Shown here in pieces: positions 5,645 through 14,318 of a DNA stretch of 21,167 nt (its first letter is position 1; each line of letters starts with the position of its first letter). Source of the DNA: RGIG1959 sp045637645 (GTDB taxonomy: Bacteria > Bacillota > Clostridia > Oscillospirales > Acutalibacteraceae); assembly GCA_045637645.1 (NCBI GenBank), contig JAZTZV010000062.1, positions 1-21,167 on the forward strand, given 5' to 3'. A program made the position numbers and the translations under genes. The notes under the pieces are model-generated. The model made no database searches. It had not been told where the DNA came from and saw only the letters and a program-made list of their open reading frames with translations.

Positions 5645-6028
5645 ATGAAAAAGCGACTCACCTTCCTGTTGACCATGATTTGTATCCTCGGCTTATGCGG
5701 TTGTTCGCCGAAGCAAGCGGTTCAACCAAGCGGCAACAAACTGACTCTTGACAAGGTTGTCGAATTGTCCGCCAAAGGCGAGGCTCTGTCTTGGAGCGAT
5801 TTTGAGTCGTACGAAAGCGTTGACACCGGTTCGGGACTTTACATATTGACCTACGACATTGACGACATGTTTACATTGTATATCGGCGGCGGCTCTCTCG
5901 ACGAACCCCCGATGTATATGTGTCTTATGTCCAAAAAAAATCCCGACAGTATCATCGACATTCGAAGCGGTGATGTGCAAGCGTTTATTGAGATGGTCAA
6001 GATAACCGACTCCGCAATATTGAGGTGA
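5645..6028 (+). CDS. Small putative lipoprotein
   Basis: 127-residue exported lipoprotein. The signal peptide is MKKRLTFLLTMICILGLCGC with a lipobox (LCGC), so the mature protein should be anchored at the outer face of the membrane by the Cys at 20. The mature part is acidic with no recognised domain. The ATG at 5645 follows AAAGGAG; a longer frame from 5609 overlaps the promoter. The next gene starts 6 nt after its stop, so the two are probably co-transcribed. Function unknown. Confidence 0.85.
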   Translation: MKKRLTFLLTMICILGLCGCSPKQAVQPSGNKLTLDKVVELSAKGEALSWSDFESYESVDTGSGLYILTYDIDDMFTLYIGGGSLDEPPMYMCLMSKKNPDSIIDIRSGDVQAFIEMVKITDSAILR

Positions 6029-6034
6029 TTTTCT

Positions 6035-6352
6035 ATGGTGTTGTATGCCGTTATCCTGTTGCTGATGTCGATACTTTTCGGCGGAATCAGTCTCAGCATC
6101 TATCGCGGAAAAACCGACTTGATCCACAGCTATCACCAAGCCAACGCCACCGACAAAGCCGCCTACGGCAAAGCGTTCGGGAAAGCGATGTTTGTGGTGA
6201 CGGCGACGTTGTTTTTGAGTGGCGTTGTGAGTCTGTTCGGCGAGTCGGCCATCGTCGCAATGATCGCGGTCGGCGTGCTGATCGTCGGGTTACTCATCGG
6301 CATTGTTTGCATCATCGCGGTGCAAATCAAACACAACCACGGTCTGTTTTGA
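6035..6352 (+). CDS. DUF3784-like small membrane protein
   Basis: 105-residue membrane protein with a hydrophobic N-terminal helix (about 3-22), a polar middle with YRGKTDLIHSYHQA and YGKAFGKAM, and two closely spaced C-terminal helices (about 50-68 and 72-97). The polar motif matches DUF3784-type proteins of Firmicutes, whose function is unknown. GAGGTGATT precedes the ATG. A terminator follows directly. Confidence 0.8.
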   Translation: MVLYAVILLLMSILFGGISLSIYRGKTDLIHSYHQANATDKAAYGKAFGKAMFVVTATLFLSGVVSLFGESAIVAMIAVGVLIVGLLIGIVCIIAVQIKHNHGLF

Positions 6353-6379
6353 GGCACTTGCGTTTGCGAGTGCCTTTTT
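6352..6379 (+). terminator. Intrinsic terminator
   Basis: AGGCACTTG pairs with CGAGTGCCT (one G-T pair) and is followed by TTTTT. It ends the lipoprotein/DUF3784 transcript. Confidence 0.8.
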
Positions 6380-6444
6380 CATTTACCGCATACGTCGTCA
6401 AATCAACCGAAGAATGCCAAAGCCGCGATTTTTCGGTCGACGCT

Positions 6445-6453
6445 TGCTATACT
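6445..6453 (+). promoter_or_regulatory. Extended -10 promoter of the ABC transporter operon
   Basis: TGCTATACT is an extended -10 box about 35 nt before the ATG at 6489. No strong -35 is visible. Confidence 0.6.
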
Positions 6454-6488
6454 GCATACAGAATCCGTTTCGGAAAGGAATGAGACCG

Positions 6489-7217
6489 ATGTATGCCATT
6501 CAAACAACCGCGCTGACCAAACGCTATCGTGACGTCACCGCCGTCGACAACTTGAATTTACAGGTAAAGCAAGGTGAGTTACTGTCGTTGCTCGGCGTCA
6601 ACGGCGCAGGAAAAACCACCACCGTCAGCATGCTGTCCTGCCTCTCCGCCCCGACAAGCGGCGACGCATTTTTGCACGGACACAGCATCCGCACCGAACC
6701 GTCCGCTGTCAAAAAGTTGATCGGCGTGTCGCCGCAGGAAACCGCCGTCGCCGCAGGATTGACGGTGTTTGAAAATCTCGATTTGATGTGCGGTATTCAC
6801 GGGTTGACGCGCGAGGATACGCACGCAACAATCACCGCGCTTTCCGAAAGGCTCGGACTCAACACCGTGCTGAAGAAAAAAGCGGGCAAGCTGTCGGGCG
6901 GATGGCAACGCCGCTTAAGCATTGCCATGGCACTGATCGGCAAGCCGAAGATCCTCTTTTTGGACGAGCCGACGCTCGGACTCGACGTGTTGGCGCGACG
7001 CGAATTGTGGGAGCTCATCCGCTCGCTGAAACAGGATGCCACGATCGTGATGACGACGCATTACATGGAAGAAGCTCAAGCACTTTCCGACCGCATCGCC
7101 ATCATGAAGGAAGGACGTCTTCTCCTTTGCGACACCGCGCAAGCCATCCAAAAAGCGGCGAACACCGACGATTTCGAACAAGCCTTTGTCACGATCGTGA
7201 AGGAGGCGATATCATGA
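6489..7217 (+). CDS. ABC transporter ATP-binding protein
   Basis: 242-residue ATPase subunit of an ABC-2 exporter of the DrrA/multidrug type. Walker A GVNGAGKTT at 36-44, Q-loop Gln83, signature LSGGW at 135-139, Walker B ILFLDE at 155-160 and H-loop His191 are all present. The frame extends upstream to 6303, but the ATG at 6489 is chosen because AAAGGAATG lies before it and it begins the ABC domain. It overlaps the permease start (ATGA), so the two subunits are translationally coupled. The substrate is not evident; drug, peptide or lipid export are all possible. Confidence 0.95.
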   Translation: MYAIQTTALTKRYRDVTAVDNLNLQVKQGELLSLLGVNGAGKTTTVSMLSCLSAPTSGDAFLHGHSIRTEPSAVKKLIGVSPQETAVAAGLTVFENLDLMCGIHGLTREDTHATITALSERLGLNTVLKKKAGKLSGGWQRRLSIAMALIGKPKILFLDEPTLGLDVLARRELWELIRSLKQDATIVMTTHYMEEAQALSDRIAIMKEGRLLLCDTAQAIQKAANTDDFEQAFVTIVKEAIS

Positions 7218-7945
7218 GACTGTTGACATTTGCCAAGCGAAACACAAAAGAGCTTCTGCGCGATCCGCTTAATTTATGTTTCGGTCTCGGCTTCCCCCTC
7301 GTTTTGATTGGTTTGCTCAGCGCGATCCAAGCCAACATCCCCACACCGTTGTTCGAGATTGAGCGATTGGCCCCCGGCGTGACGGTGTTCGGACTGGCGT
7401 TTATGACGCTGTTTTCCGCGACGATCATCGCCAAGGATCGCAGAAGTTCCCTGCTTCGACGGCTGTACACCACACCGATGACGCCCGCCGATTTCATTCT
7501 CGGCTACACCCTGCCGATGATTCCGCTGTCCGTCGCACAAAGCGTCGTTTGCTACATCGCGGCGGTGGTGCTCGGCTTGGAAATCACGGTCAACATCGCG
7601 CTTGCGACGTTGCTCATCATCCCCGTTTCGATTCTCTACATTGCGCTCGGACTGTTATGCGGCAGTGTGTTTAACGACAAGCAGGTCGGCGGTATTTGCG
7701 GCGCGTTGCTGACAAATTTGTCGGCGTGGTTGTCGGGGATTTGGTTCGATTTGGAGCTCGTCGGCACGACGTTTCGCGACATCGCCTATGCGTTGCCGTT
7801 CGTGCACGCGGTGGAACTTGAACGCGCGGCGATCACGGGAAATTTCAGCGAAGTGCTTTCGCATCTGCTGTGGGTGCTCGGCTACGCGGTCGTGTTGACG
7901 GCATTGGCGATTTGGATGTTCCTGCGTCAAATGAAAAACCAATAA
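7214..7945 (+). CDS. ABC-2 type transporter permease
   Basis: 243-residue integral membrane subunit with about six hydrophobic segments (near 20-40, 55-75, 100-120, 128-150, 160-180 and 218-238). It partners the ATPase just upstream; the start ATG overlaps that gene's stop. GGAGG lies 10 nt upstream. Two copies of a homodimer would be expected. A strong bidirectional terminator follows. Confidence 0.92.
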   Translation: MRLLTFAKRNTKELLRDPLNLCFGLGFPLVLIGLLSAIQANIPTPLFEIERLAPGVTVFGLAFMTLFSATIIAKDRRSSLLRRLYTTPMTPADFILGYTLPMIPLSVAQSVVCYIAAVVLGLEITVNIALATLLIIPVSILYIALGLLCGSVFNDKQVGGICGALLTNLSAWLSGIWFDLELVGTTFRDIAYALPFVHAVELERAAITGNFSEVLSHLLWVLGYAVVLTALAIWMFLRQMKNQ

Positions 7946-7981
7946 ACAAAAAAAGAGAGCATTTGCTCTCTTTTTTTGTTT
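7944..7981. terminator. Bidirectional terminator between convergent genes
   Basis: Perfect 17-bp stem including A/T tails (AAACAAAAAAAGAGAGC, loop ATTT, GCTCTCTTTTTTTGTTT). It overlaps the end of the minus-strand ATPase gene and serves both sides. Confidence 0.92.
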
Positions 7982-10355
7982 ATATACGAATCGTGTTTCC
8001 GCCGAGTTGCAAAATATAATCCTCTTTGCAGGTGAGGAAAATCACTTGGTGGCGTTTGGCACATTCCTTGATCAATTCGCACGACTGCGCGGTACGCTCC
8101 GCATCCATGTCGGTGAACGGATCGTCAAACACGATCACACCACCGCCGTCGGGGAACAGATGATCGAGCGTTGCCAAACGAAACGCCAGCGACACGGTTT
8201 CCTTCGTGCCTTCGGACAGCTTACCGTAATCGAGCGTACGCCCGTCGCTGTAAATCGTCATTTGCAGTTTATCCGCCAACGGGAATTCGGACGCGACCTT
8301 GCCGCCCGAAATCACACCGAGATAGTGTGCGAAACGGTCGGCGATATCTTGCATCGGGTTGTCGCGAAGCTGTTCCTTTTGCGTTTTGAACACCTGCGCA
8401 ATGTGTTGCCAATGATGAAGCAGGGAGCGTTGTTCTTCGAACACGCGACGCGCCTGCGCAACATCCTCGACGGGATCGCCGACGATCGTCTCTTGATAGG
8501 TATCTCGCTTACTCGCGGCGGCGGTTTTGGCGGTCAGTGCCGCTTCGCGACGCTGTGCCCATTCGTCCCGCTCACGTTGCAGATATGCCAGCTGCGCTTC
8601 GGGATCGGTCACACCGCGATATTCGGCGGGAACTTCCTCATCCGACGCAAGTGACTCGGTCGCTTTTTTCCATTCGACTTCTAAATCGAACGCGCGCACT
8701 TTCAATTCGTTGATACTGCCGTATTCGGCGGCATACCCCTGTACGATCGTTTCGGCGGCGGTGACAAATCGCGCCGCATCGCCGTCGCCGCAGAGCAAGA
8801 GAATATCGCGCTCGATATCCGCTTTTTCGCGGATCGTTTCGGGCAACTCCGCCGCCAGTTGCTTCAACATCTCAAATGTCGTTGCGCCGAGCATCGCCGT
8901 CAGGCGCGTCGATACGGCATCGAGCTTCATTTGCAACTGGGCGTACGTTTTTGCAAGCGCCTCCAACTCTTCCACGGTCGACACGCCGTACGTTTTGAGC
9001 ACCGCGGCGGAATCTTGTCGCGCGAGGGCGAGCCGCGCTTGCACATCCGCCGCATCCACATTGGCGGGTGCCAGTTGCATCTCCATCACACCGGGGATCG
9101 CGATCGTCACCGCTTCGGTGATTGCCGCCGTGCCGTCGGAGATGTCGATCGTTTCGCCCGTGCGCAACGAGGTCACGCACACTTCATGATCGCCGAGCAT
9201 ACGAATCGCGGCGGTCAGGTTCATGCCGCACAGCGCATTTTCAAGCATCACTTCTTCGTGGCGCGCCGCCTTCACCTGCGCGATTTCTTGTGCGGACGGG
9301 CACGGCTGTTGCTCCAGTCGACTTGCAAGCGCATCACGCTCGTCCGCGATCTGCTTAGCGGCAGTATAAGCATCCGACACCGCACGGTTGGTTTTTTCCT
9401 CTTGCAACGCGCGGGCGCGGTCGAGTTTTTGTGTCAGCGTCGGCCACGCATTCAACACCTCGTCAAGCTTCGCGCGTTCGGCTTGCAAACGCTTGACGGT
9501 GTTTTGACGCTCGGTTTGCACCGCCAAGCGTCCCGCAAAGCTTTGGAATCGCGCGAACGCTTCCTGCGCCTCGCGTGCGGCGGCATCCTGCTGCATATAC
9601 ACCGCGGCGGCGCGATCCGCCTCGTGTTCCAATCGCGAGATCTCATCCAGCACCGTTTGCGCATCCTCAAGCGCATAATACGCCTTCAAAATGTCGCCCA
9701 AACCGTTCGCCCAACGTCCCGCTTTTCGCACGGGCATCTCGCGTTCGTCATCCCAATGCTTGCCCGCGATCTCGTCGATCTTCGCCGCAATTGCTTGCTC
9801 GACCGCTTCGACGGCCACGCCGTCGCTTTGTGCGAACGCGCGCGACACCGCTTGCGCCAGTTCTTGCTTCGCATCGGTTTTGTTGGACGCATCCAACAAC
9901 GCCTGCAGCGACACATCGGTGTTGCGTTGCGACGAAAACAGCATATCGGCATAGACCCCTTCGCCGTAGAGCAACGCCTCTTTGAGCACGGTGTCGATCG
10001 TTTTCGGGTCACGGATCACACCGTCGGGGGTGGACAGCATGCACCGCGCGTCAGCGCCCCATTCTTTCGACAGCGTGAACACACCGCTCTCGGTTTCGAA
10101 CGCGATCTTGCCGTCGGCGAAATCACCCGTGACGGTGCCGCCTTTTTTCGCGCTCGGAAAATACAAATCAAAAAAATCTTTATCACTTCGGCGATCCAGT
10201 CGCGCATTTTGGAACAACGTGCGGGAAATCAAATTCACAAGCGTGCTTTTGCCGCTTTCGTTTTTGCCGAACACCACGTTGATGCCGTCATCGAAGGAGA
10301 CCGCGCGATCGCGCACGCCCGCAAATTGCGTGCAGGACACTTGCTTGATTGTCAT
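7980..10355 (-). CDS. YhaN/SbcC-like AAA ATPase with coiled coils
   Basis: 791-residue SMC/Rad50-type ATPase that probably acts in DNA repair with the nuclease encoded upstream. Walker A is GKNESGKST at 30-38, the wording typical of YhaN-type proteins. A Q-loop-like SSQRN follows at 141-145. Long charged helical, coiled-coil regions fill about 160-370 and 420-660. The C-terminal half-domain has a signature-like KLSEGTKETVSLAFRLA and Walker B VIVFDDPFTDMD. It is shorter than SbcC (about 1000 or more) and has no CxxC zinc hook: only CPSA at 352-355. One base separates it from the nuclease gene, so the two are co-transcribed. Confidence 0.88.
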   Translation of the reverse strand: MTIKQVSCTQFAGVRDRAVSFDDGINVVFGKNESGKSTLVNLISRTLFQNARLDRRSDKDFFDLYFPSAKKGGTVTGDFADGKIAFETESGVFTLSKEWGADARCMLSTPDGVIRDPKTIDTVLKEALLYGEGVYADMLFSSQRNTDVSLQALLDASNKTDAKQELAQAVSRAFAQSDGVAVEAVEQAIAAKIDEIAGKHWDDEREMPVRKAGRWANGLGDILKAYYALEDAQTVLDEISRLEHEADRAAAVYMQQDAAAREAQEAFARFQSFAGRLAVQTERQNTVKRLQAERAKLDEVLNAWPTLTQKLDRARALQEEKTNRAVSDAYTAAKQIADERDALASRLEQQPCPSAQEIAQVKAARHEEVMLENALCGMNLTAAIRMLGDHEVCVTSLRTGETIDISDGTAAITEAVTIAIPGVMEMQLAPANVDAADVQARLALARQDSAAVLKTYGVSTVEELEALAKTYAQLQMKLDAVSTRLTAMLGATTFEMLKQLAAELPETIREKADIERDILLLCGDGDAARFVTAAETIVQGYAAEYGSINELKVRAFDLEVEWKKATESLASDEEVPAEYRGVTDPEAQLAYLQRERDEWAQRREAALTAKTAAASKRDTYQETIVGDPVEDVAQARRVFEEQRSLLHHWQHIAQVFKTQKEQLRDNPMQDIADRFAHYLGVISGGKVASEFPLADKLQMTIYSDGRTLDYGKLSEGTKETVSLAFRLATLDHLFPDGGGVIVFDDPFTDMDAERTAQSCELIKECAKRHQVIFLTCKEDYILQLGGNTIRI

Positions 10356-10356
10356 C

Positions 10357-11484
10357 TCACTTGCCCTCCTTCAGCGAACGGAGTAATTCATACACAAGCT
10401 GTGCTTCCTTAGGCTCTTCGAGCAAGGCATTGAGCAACCCCGCCGAAAACGAGGTTTCGGGAAATTCCGCGTCGATGAGTTCTTTCGAAATTTGACGACT
10501 CAAATCATAATCGCGGTAGGTACCTTCCGTAAAGCGCGCAAGCGCGTTCTCAAGCACTGTCGCCCGCTCGTCATATTCCGTCGCACAAACCGCACCCGAC
10601 AGTACGAGTTCCACCACACTGTCGTCTCCGAGCGGCGCAAGCTCGCGATCGAGGATCGCTTGCATGTCGCCCGCCGTAAGCGTGATATGCTTGCGGTAAA
10701 ATCGCACCGTACCCGTCTTGACTTTTTTGGCGCGCACGGTTTTGTCGTCGTCGATCTCCACCACGCCGCACAAGCCTTCGGTGTTGCACGCCACATCGGT
10801 TTGCACGTGCGTGCCGATGTTGACGATCGGTTCGCACACCGTCAGCTCCTCGCGCAAATCACGCGGGAACGGCACATGGGTGTGCCCGATCAGCCACACA
10901 TCCACGGGAATCGCCGAAAGCTCGTCGCGCTTCATCAAAAAATATTGTCCTTCGTTGTCGATGGTTTCGCCCTCAATCGCGCCGTGTGCGACACCGACGC
11001 GAATCGTGCCGTCGCGTTCGAGTTCCAGTTCTTTGATCCAACCGAGGTTGTTCTCGCCGGGTGCCGAGTGAAGCGACGTGCAAAGTGCGGGATACAGCAC
11101 AACGTCTTCGCCGTTCACCTCAAGCGGATAGGGACGATATTCATTCATCAGCATCACGTTGTCATACTGCGGTAAGAGCTCATGAACCCATTGCCACAGC
11201 TTCAAGTCCTTGTCGTAATAATCGTGGTTGCCGGGCAAAATCACCACCGTGCCGCGAAACGCCGTCAGCTTATCAAACAACGCTTTGATATCGCGTTTGG
11301 GAACACTGTATGTATTTTCAAACAAATCGCCCGTGATGACAAACAACGCGCAGTCCTCGCGGTTGGCGGCATCCACCATGCCGTCGAACGCCGATAAACG
11401 CGCCGCGGCAAGCGTCGCCGCTTGTTCGTGACCGGCGTATTTCAAGGCGATGTGATTGTCGCCCGTAACAAAAATCCTGACCAT
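10357..11484 (-). CDS. SbcD/YhaO-like metallophosphoesterase nuclease
   Basis: 375-residue calcineurin-like phosphoesterase of the SbcD/Mre11/YhaO group, probably a two-metal DNA exonuclease. Metal ligands are visible: Asp9 and His11 in GDNH, Asp53 in GDLFE, Asn86-His87 in GNHDYY, and a later GHTH motif. The C-terminal part (about 270-375) would contact the ATPase, as in Mre11-Rad50 pairs. It is the first gene of the minus-strand pair and starts at ATG 11484, preceded by GAGGAAGC. No damage box was identified upstream. Confidence 0.9.
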   Translation of the reverse strand: MVRIFVTGDNHIALKYAGHEQAATLAAARLSAFDGMVDAANREDCALFVITGDLFENTYSVPKRDIKALFDKLTAFRGTVVILPGNHDYYDKDLKLWQWVHELLPQYDNVMLMNEYRPYPLEVNGEDVVLYPALCTSLHSAPGENNLGWIKELELERDGTIRVGVAHGAIEGETIDNEGQYFLMKRDELSAIPVDVWLIGHTHVPFPRDLREELTVCEPIVNIGTHVQTDVACNTEGLCGVVEIDDDKTVRAKKVKTGTVRFYRKHITLTAGDMQAILDRELAPLGDDSVVELVLSGAVCATEYDERATVLENALARFTEGTYRDYDLSRQISKELIDAEFPETSFSAGLLNALLEEPKEAQLVYELLRSLKEGK

Positions 11485-11680
11485 AGCTGCTTCCTCATTT
11501 CCGAAATCGGTGCATGATATACTGCCATCAGCATATCATATTTTAAAAGAAAAAGAAAGCCGATTTTTCTTAAAGGCGCGCGAAACTTTCGTTTCAGTTT
11601 AGAATTCTTTGATATCATGCAGGCATTATAGTCGAAAAAGTACGAATTTTCACGAATTCGATTCATGAGGAGAACCAAAC

Positions 11681-13315
11681 ATGAACACCATTTCCCACAC
11701 GATTGACGGCGCTTGTCTGGCGCGCATGTTGACGGGCGGCGCGGCAAAACTGGCCACTCACGTCGATGAGCTCAATGCGCTCAACGTCTTCCCCGTCGCC
11801 GACGGCGACACCGGCACCAACATGCTTAAAACCATGGAAGGCGGCTTGACGGCACTGTCGTCCGAACCGACCGTCGGCGAAACGGCGGCGCGTTTTGCGC
11901 GCGGCGTGTTGCTCGGCGCCAGAGGCAACTCAGGTGTCATTTTGTCGCAAATTTTCGCGGGCATTCAAGAAGGACTCGCCGACTGTGAAACCGCCGATGC
12001 GGCGGCACTCGCCAAGGCGTTTCAAAACGGCATCACCCGCTCCTACGCGGCGGTGCAAAACCCGACCGAAGGCACGATTTTGACCGTGTTCCGCGAAAGT
12101 GCGGAATACGCGGCGGCACACATCGACGCCGACGCGAGCGTCGAAGACTTTTTGCATTTGCACATCGAAGAAGCGCACCGCTCGCTCGCGCTGACCAAAG
12201 AGCGTCTTGCCGTACTCGCACAAGCGAACGTCATCGATTCGGGTGCCGCGGGTTATGTATACATCGCAGAGGGTATGTACGAAGCGCTCAGCGGCAAGGA
12301 GATCACCTACACCGTGTCGGTCGACAACGCCCCTGCCGCCGACATCGACCGCTTCACGCGCGACAGCGTGCTGGAATTCGGCTATTGCACCGAATTTCTC
12401 CTGCGCCTGACGACCGCGAAGGTCGATCCCGATACATTTGATATTCAAACCGTGCTGTCGCTCCTCACCGAACTCGGCGGCGAAAGCATCGTGGCATACA
12501 AGCAAGACGACATCGTGAAGGTGCATGTACACACCTTCACCCCCGGTGAGATTTTGGCGCGCGTGCAAGCGTTCGGCGAATTTTTGACCGTCAAAGTGGA
12601 AAACATGTCACTCGGACATTCCGACACCCCCGCGCCCGAACCGCAAAGCAAGCGCCCGTTCTCGGTGGTTGCTGTAGCAACGGGTGAAGGTCTTGTGTCG
12701 CTCTTCTCCGAAATGGGCACGGATCAAATCGTCAGCGGCGGACAAAGCGCGAACCCTTCGATCGAGGAATTCCTCGCGGCATTCCGTGCCTGCACCGCCG
12801 ACACGATCTTCGTCCTTCCCAACAACAAAAACATCGTGCTCGCCGCCAAACAAGCGGCGGCACTGTACGAAGACGCGGCAGTGCATGTCATCGAAACCAA
12901 ATCGCTCATGCAAGGGTACAGCGCGCTGTCCGTCCTCACCCCCGGCATCACCGACATTGACGCGCTCATCGCAGGTGCCCAGCGCGCCGCACAAAGTGTC
13001 GCCGACGGTGAGATCACCAAAGCGGTGCGTGATGCTGTCATCGACGGCATGACCATTCACGAGGGCGACTACATGGCGCTCGCGAGCGGTACCGTCGCCG
13101 CCGTCACCGACACCGCCGAGGACGCGGTTCTCCGTTTCCTTGAGACCGCTGACACCGATTTTTGCGAGATCATTACCCTCATCTGCGGTCGCGATGTCAG
13201 CGACGACACCCGCGCCCAACTGACCGAAACGATCAAGGAACAGTACGAAGACTGCGACGTGATCGTGTACGAAGGCGGTCAAGACATTTACGACTATTAT
13301 ATTGGAGTGGAATAA
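11681..13315 (+). CDS. fakA: Fatty acid kinase FakA (DhaL/YloV family)
   Basis: 544-residue kinase that phosphorylates fatty acids held by a FakB (DegV) partner, giving acyl-phosphate. The N-terminal DhaL domain (about 1-195) has the metal/ATP motif NVFPVADGDTGTNM at 35-48 with both Asp residues, and GARGNSGVILSQI. The middle domain has KVHVHTFTPGEIL. The C-terminal FakA domain has VLPNNKNIVLAAKQAA and ends in a Glu/Asp-rich EGGQDIYDYYIGVE-type tail. Length matches the family (about 550). GAGGAG lies upstream of the ATG. plsX starts 1 nt after the stop and a DegV gene follows, supporting fatty acid rather than dihydroxyacetone as substrate. Confidence 0.93.
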   Translation: MNTISHTIDGACLARMLTGGAAKLATHVDELNALNVFPVADGDTGTNMLKTMEGGLTALSSEPTVGETAARFARGVLLGARGNSGVILSQIFAGIQEGLADCETADAAALAKAFQNGITRSYAAVQNPTEGTILTVFRESAEYAAAHIDADASVEDFLHLHIEEAHRSLALTKERLAVLAQANVIDSGAAGYVYIAEGMYEALSGKEITYTVSVDNAPAADIDRFTRDSVLEFGYCTEFLLRLTTAKVDPDTFDIQTVLSLLTELGGESIVAYKQDDIVKVHVHTFTPGEILARVQAFGEFLTVKVENMSLGHSDTPAPEPQSKRPFSVVAVATGEGLVSLFSEMGTDQIVSGGQSANPSIEEFLAAFRACTADTIFVLPNNKNIVLAAKQAAALYEDAAVHVIETKSLMQGYSALSVLTPGITDIDALIAGAQRAAQSVADGEITKAVRDAVIDGMTIHEGDYMALASGTVAAVTDTAEDAVLRFLETADTDFCEIITLICGRDVSDDTRAQLTETIKEQYEDCDVIVYEGGQDIYDYYIGVE

Positions 13316-13316
13316 C

Positions 13317-14303
13317 ATGAACACCTTCACCGTTGTAATCGATACCAAGGGCGGCGACAACGGCGCCGCTGTTATGGTCAAGGGTGCCGCGGCGGCACTC
13401 GCCAAATTTCCGCAACTGCGCGTGATGCTGGTCGGCAACGAAGCCGAGCTTCGCGCCGACTGCGCGACGTACGACGTGCCGATGGATCGCGTGGAGATCC
13501 TCGACGCTCCCGGTGAGATCACCAATTACGACAACCCCGCCGAAGCGTTGTTCCAAAAAACCGATTCGTCCATGCTGACGGCGCTTGCGACGCTTGCAAA
13601 GCGCGACGACTTGTTGGGCATGCTCTCGGCAGGCAACACGGGCATTTTGCTCGCCGCATCGATGCGCTATCTGTCGCGCAAAGACCGCGTGCGCCCCGCG
13701 CTTGCCGCGGTGCTTCCCGCACAAAACGGTACGTTTACCTGCCTTGTGGACACGGGCGCAACCATCGATTGCAACCCCGCGATGCTTCATCATTTCGCGC
13801 GTCTCGGCTCGGACTTTATGCGCGATATGTACGGCATCGAATCGCCGAAAATCGGCTTGCTTTCCAACGGTGCCGAATCCTCCAAAGGCAACAAACTCGT
13901 CAAAGAAACCTATCCGCTTTTGGACGCGGACGAAAGTTTGAACTTTGTCGGCAACGTCGAGGGCAACACAGCGTTGTCGGGCGTTTGCGACGTGCTCGTT
14001 TGCGACGGCTTTGCGGGCAACCAAGTTCTCAAAGTCACCGAAGGCACCGCCACGCGCATCATCACCGACATCATGAAATATGCCCACCGCACCGGCAGCG
14101 ACGAAATCAAAGCACTTGCCGGACACCTGATGAGTATTTACGACATCGGCGCGCTCGGCGGCGGCAACATTTTGGGCGTCGCGAAACCCATCATCAAATT
14201 GCGCGGCAATGCCGGCGACGCCGCCATCGTCAACACCACCGAAATGCTGCTGAACATGGCGCAAAACAAAGCCGTGTTTGACGCTGACCGCAACACCATT
14301 TAA
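13317..14303 (+). CDS. plsX: Phosphate acyltransferase PlsX
   Basis: 328-residue acyl-ACP:phosphate acyltransferase, a peripheral membrane enzyme that interconverts acyl-ACP and acyl-phosphate, the donor for PlsY. The family shows in DTKGGDN near the N-terminus (usually DAMGGDN), ADGLLGMLSAGNTG-like DDLLGMLSAGNTG, the KIGLLSNGAESSKGNKLVKE segment, and VCDGFAGNQVLKVTEG. The ATG at 13317 follows TTGGAGTGG and gives the standard length; an earlier in-frame start inside fakA is less likely. Here plsX sits with fakA and degV rather than with fapR, fabD or rpmF. Confidence 0.93.
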   Translation: MNTFTVVIDTKGGDNGAAVMVKGAAAALAKFPQLRVMLVGNEAELRADCATYDVPMDRVEILDAPGEITNYDNPAEALFQKTDSSMLTALATLAKRDDLLGMLSAGNTGILLAASMRYLSRKDRVRPALAAVLPAQNGTFTCLVDTGATIDCNPAMLHHFARLGSDFMRDMYGIESPKIGLLSNGAESSKGNKLVKETYPLLDADESLNFVGNVEGNTALSGVCDVLVCDGFAGNQVLKVTEGTATRIITDIMKYAHRTGSDEIKALAGHLMSIYDIGALGGGNILGVAKPIIKLRGNAGDAAIVNTTEMLLNMAQNKAVFDADRNTI

Positions 14304-14318
14304 CAGGAGGGGCACCCT

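Noticed and set aside
8859..10412. Open frame of 517 codons on the plus strand
   Set aside because: It is antisense to the YhaN-like ATPase, rich in Arg and His with no domain: a shadow.
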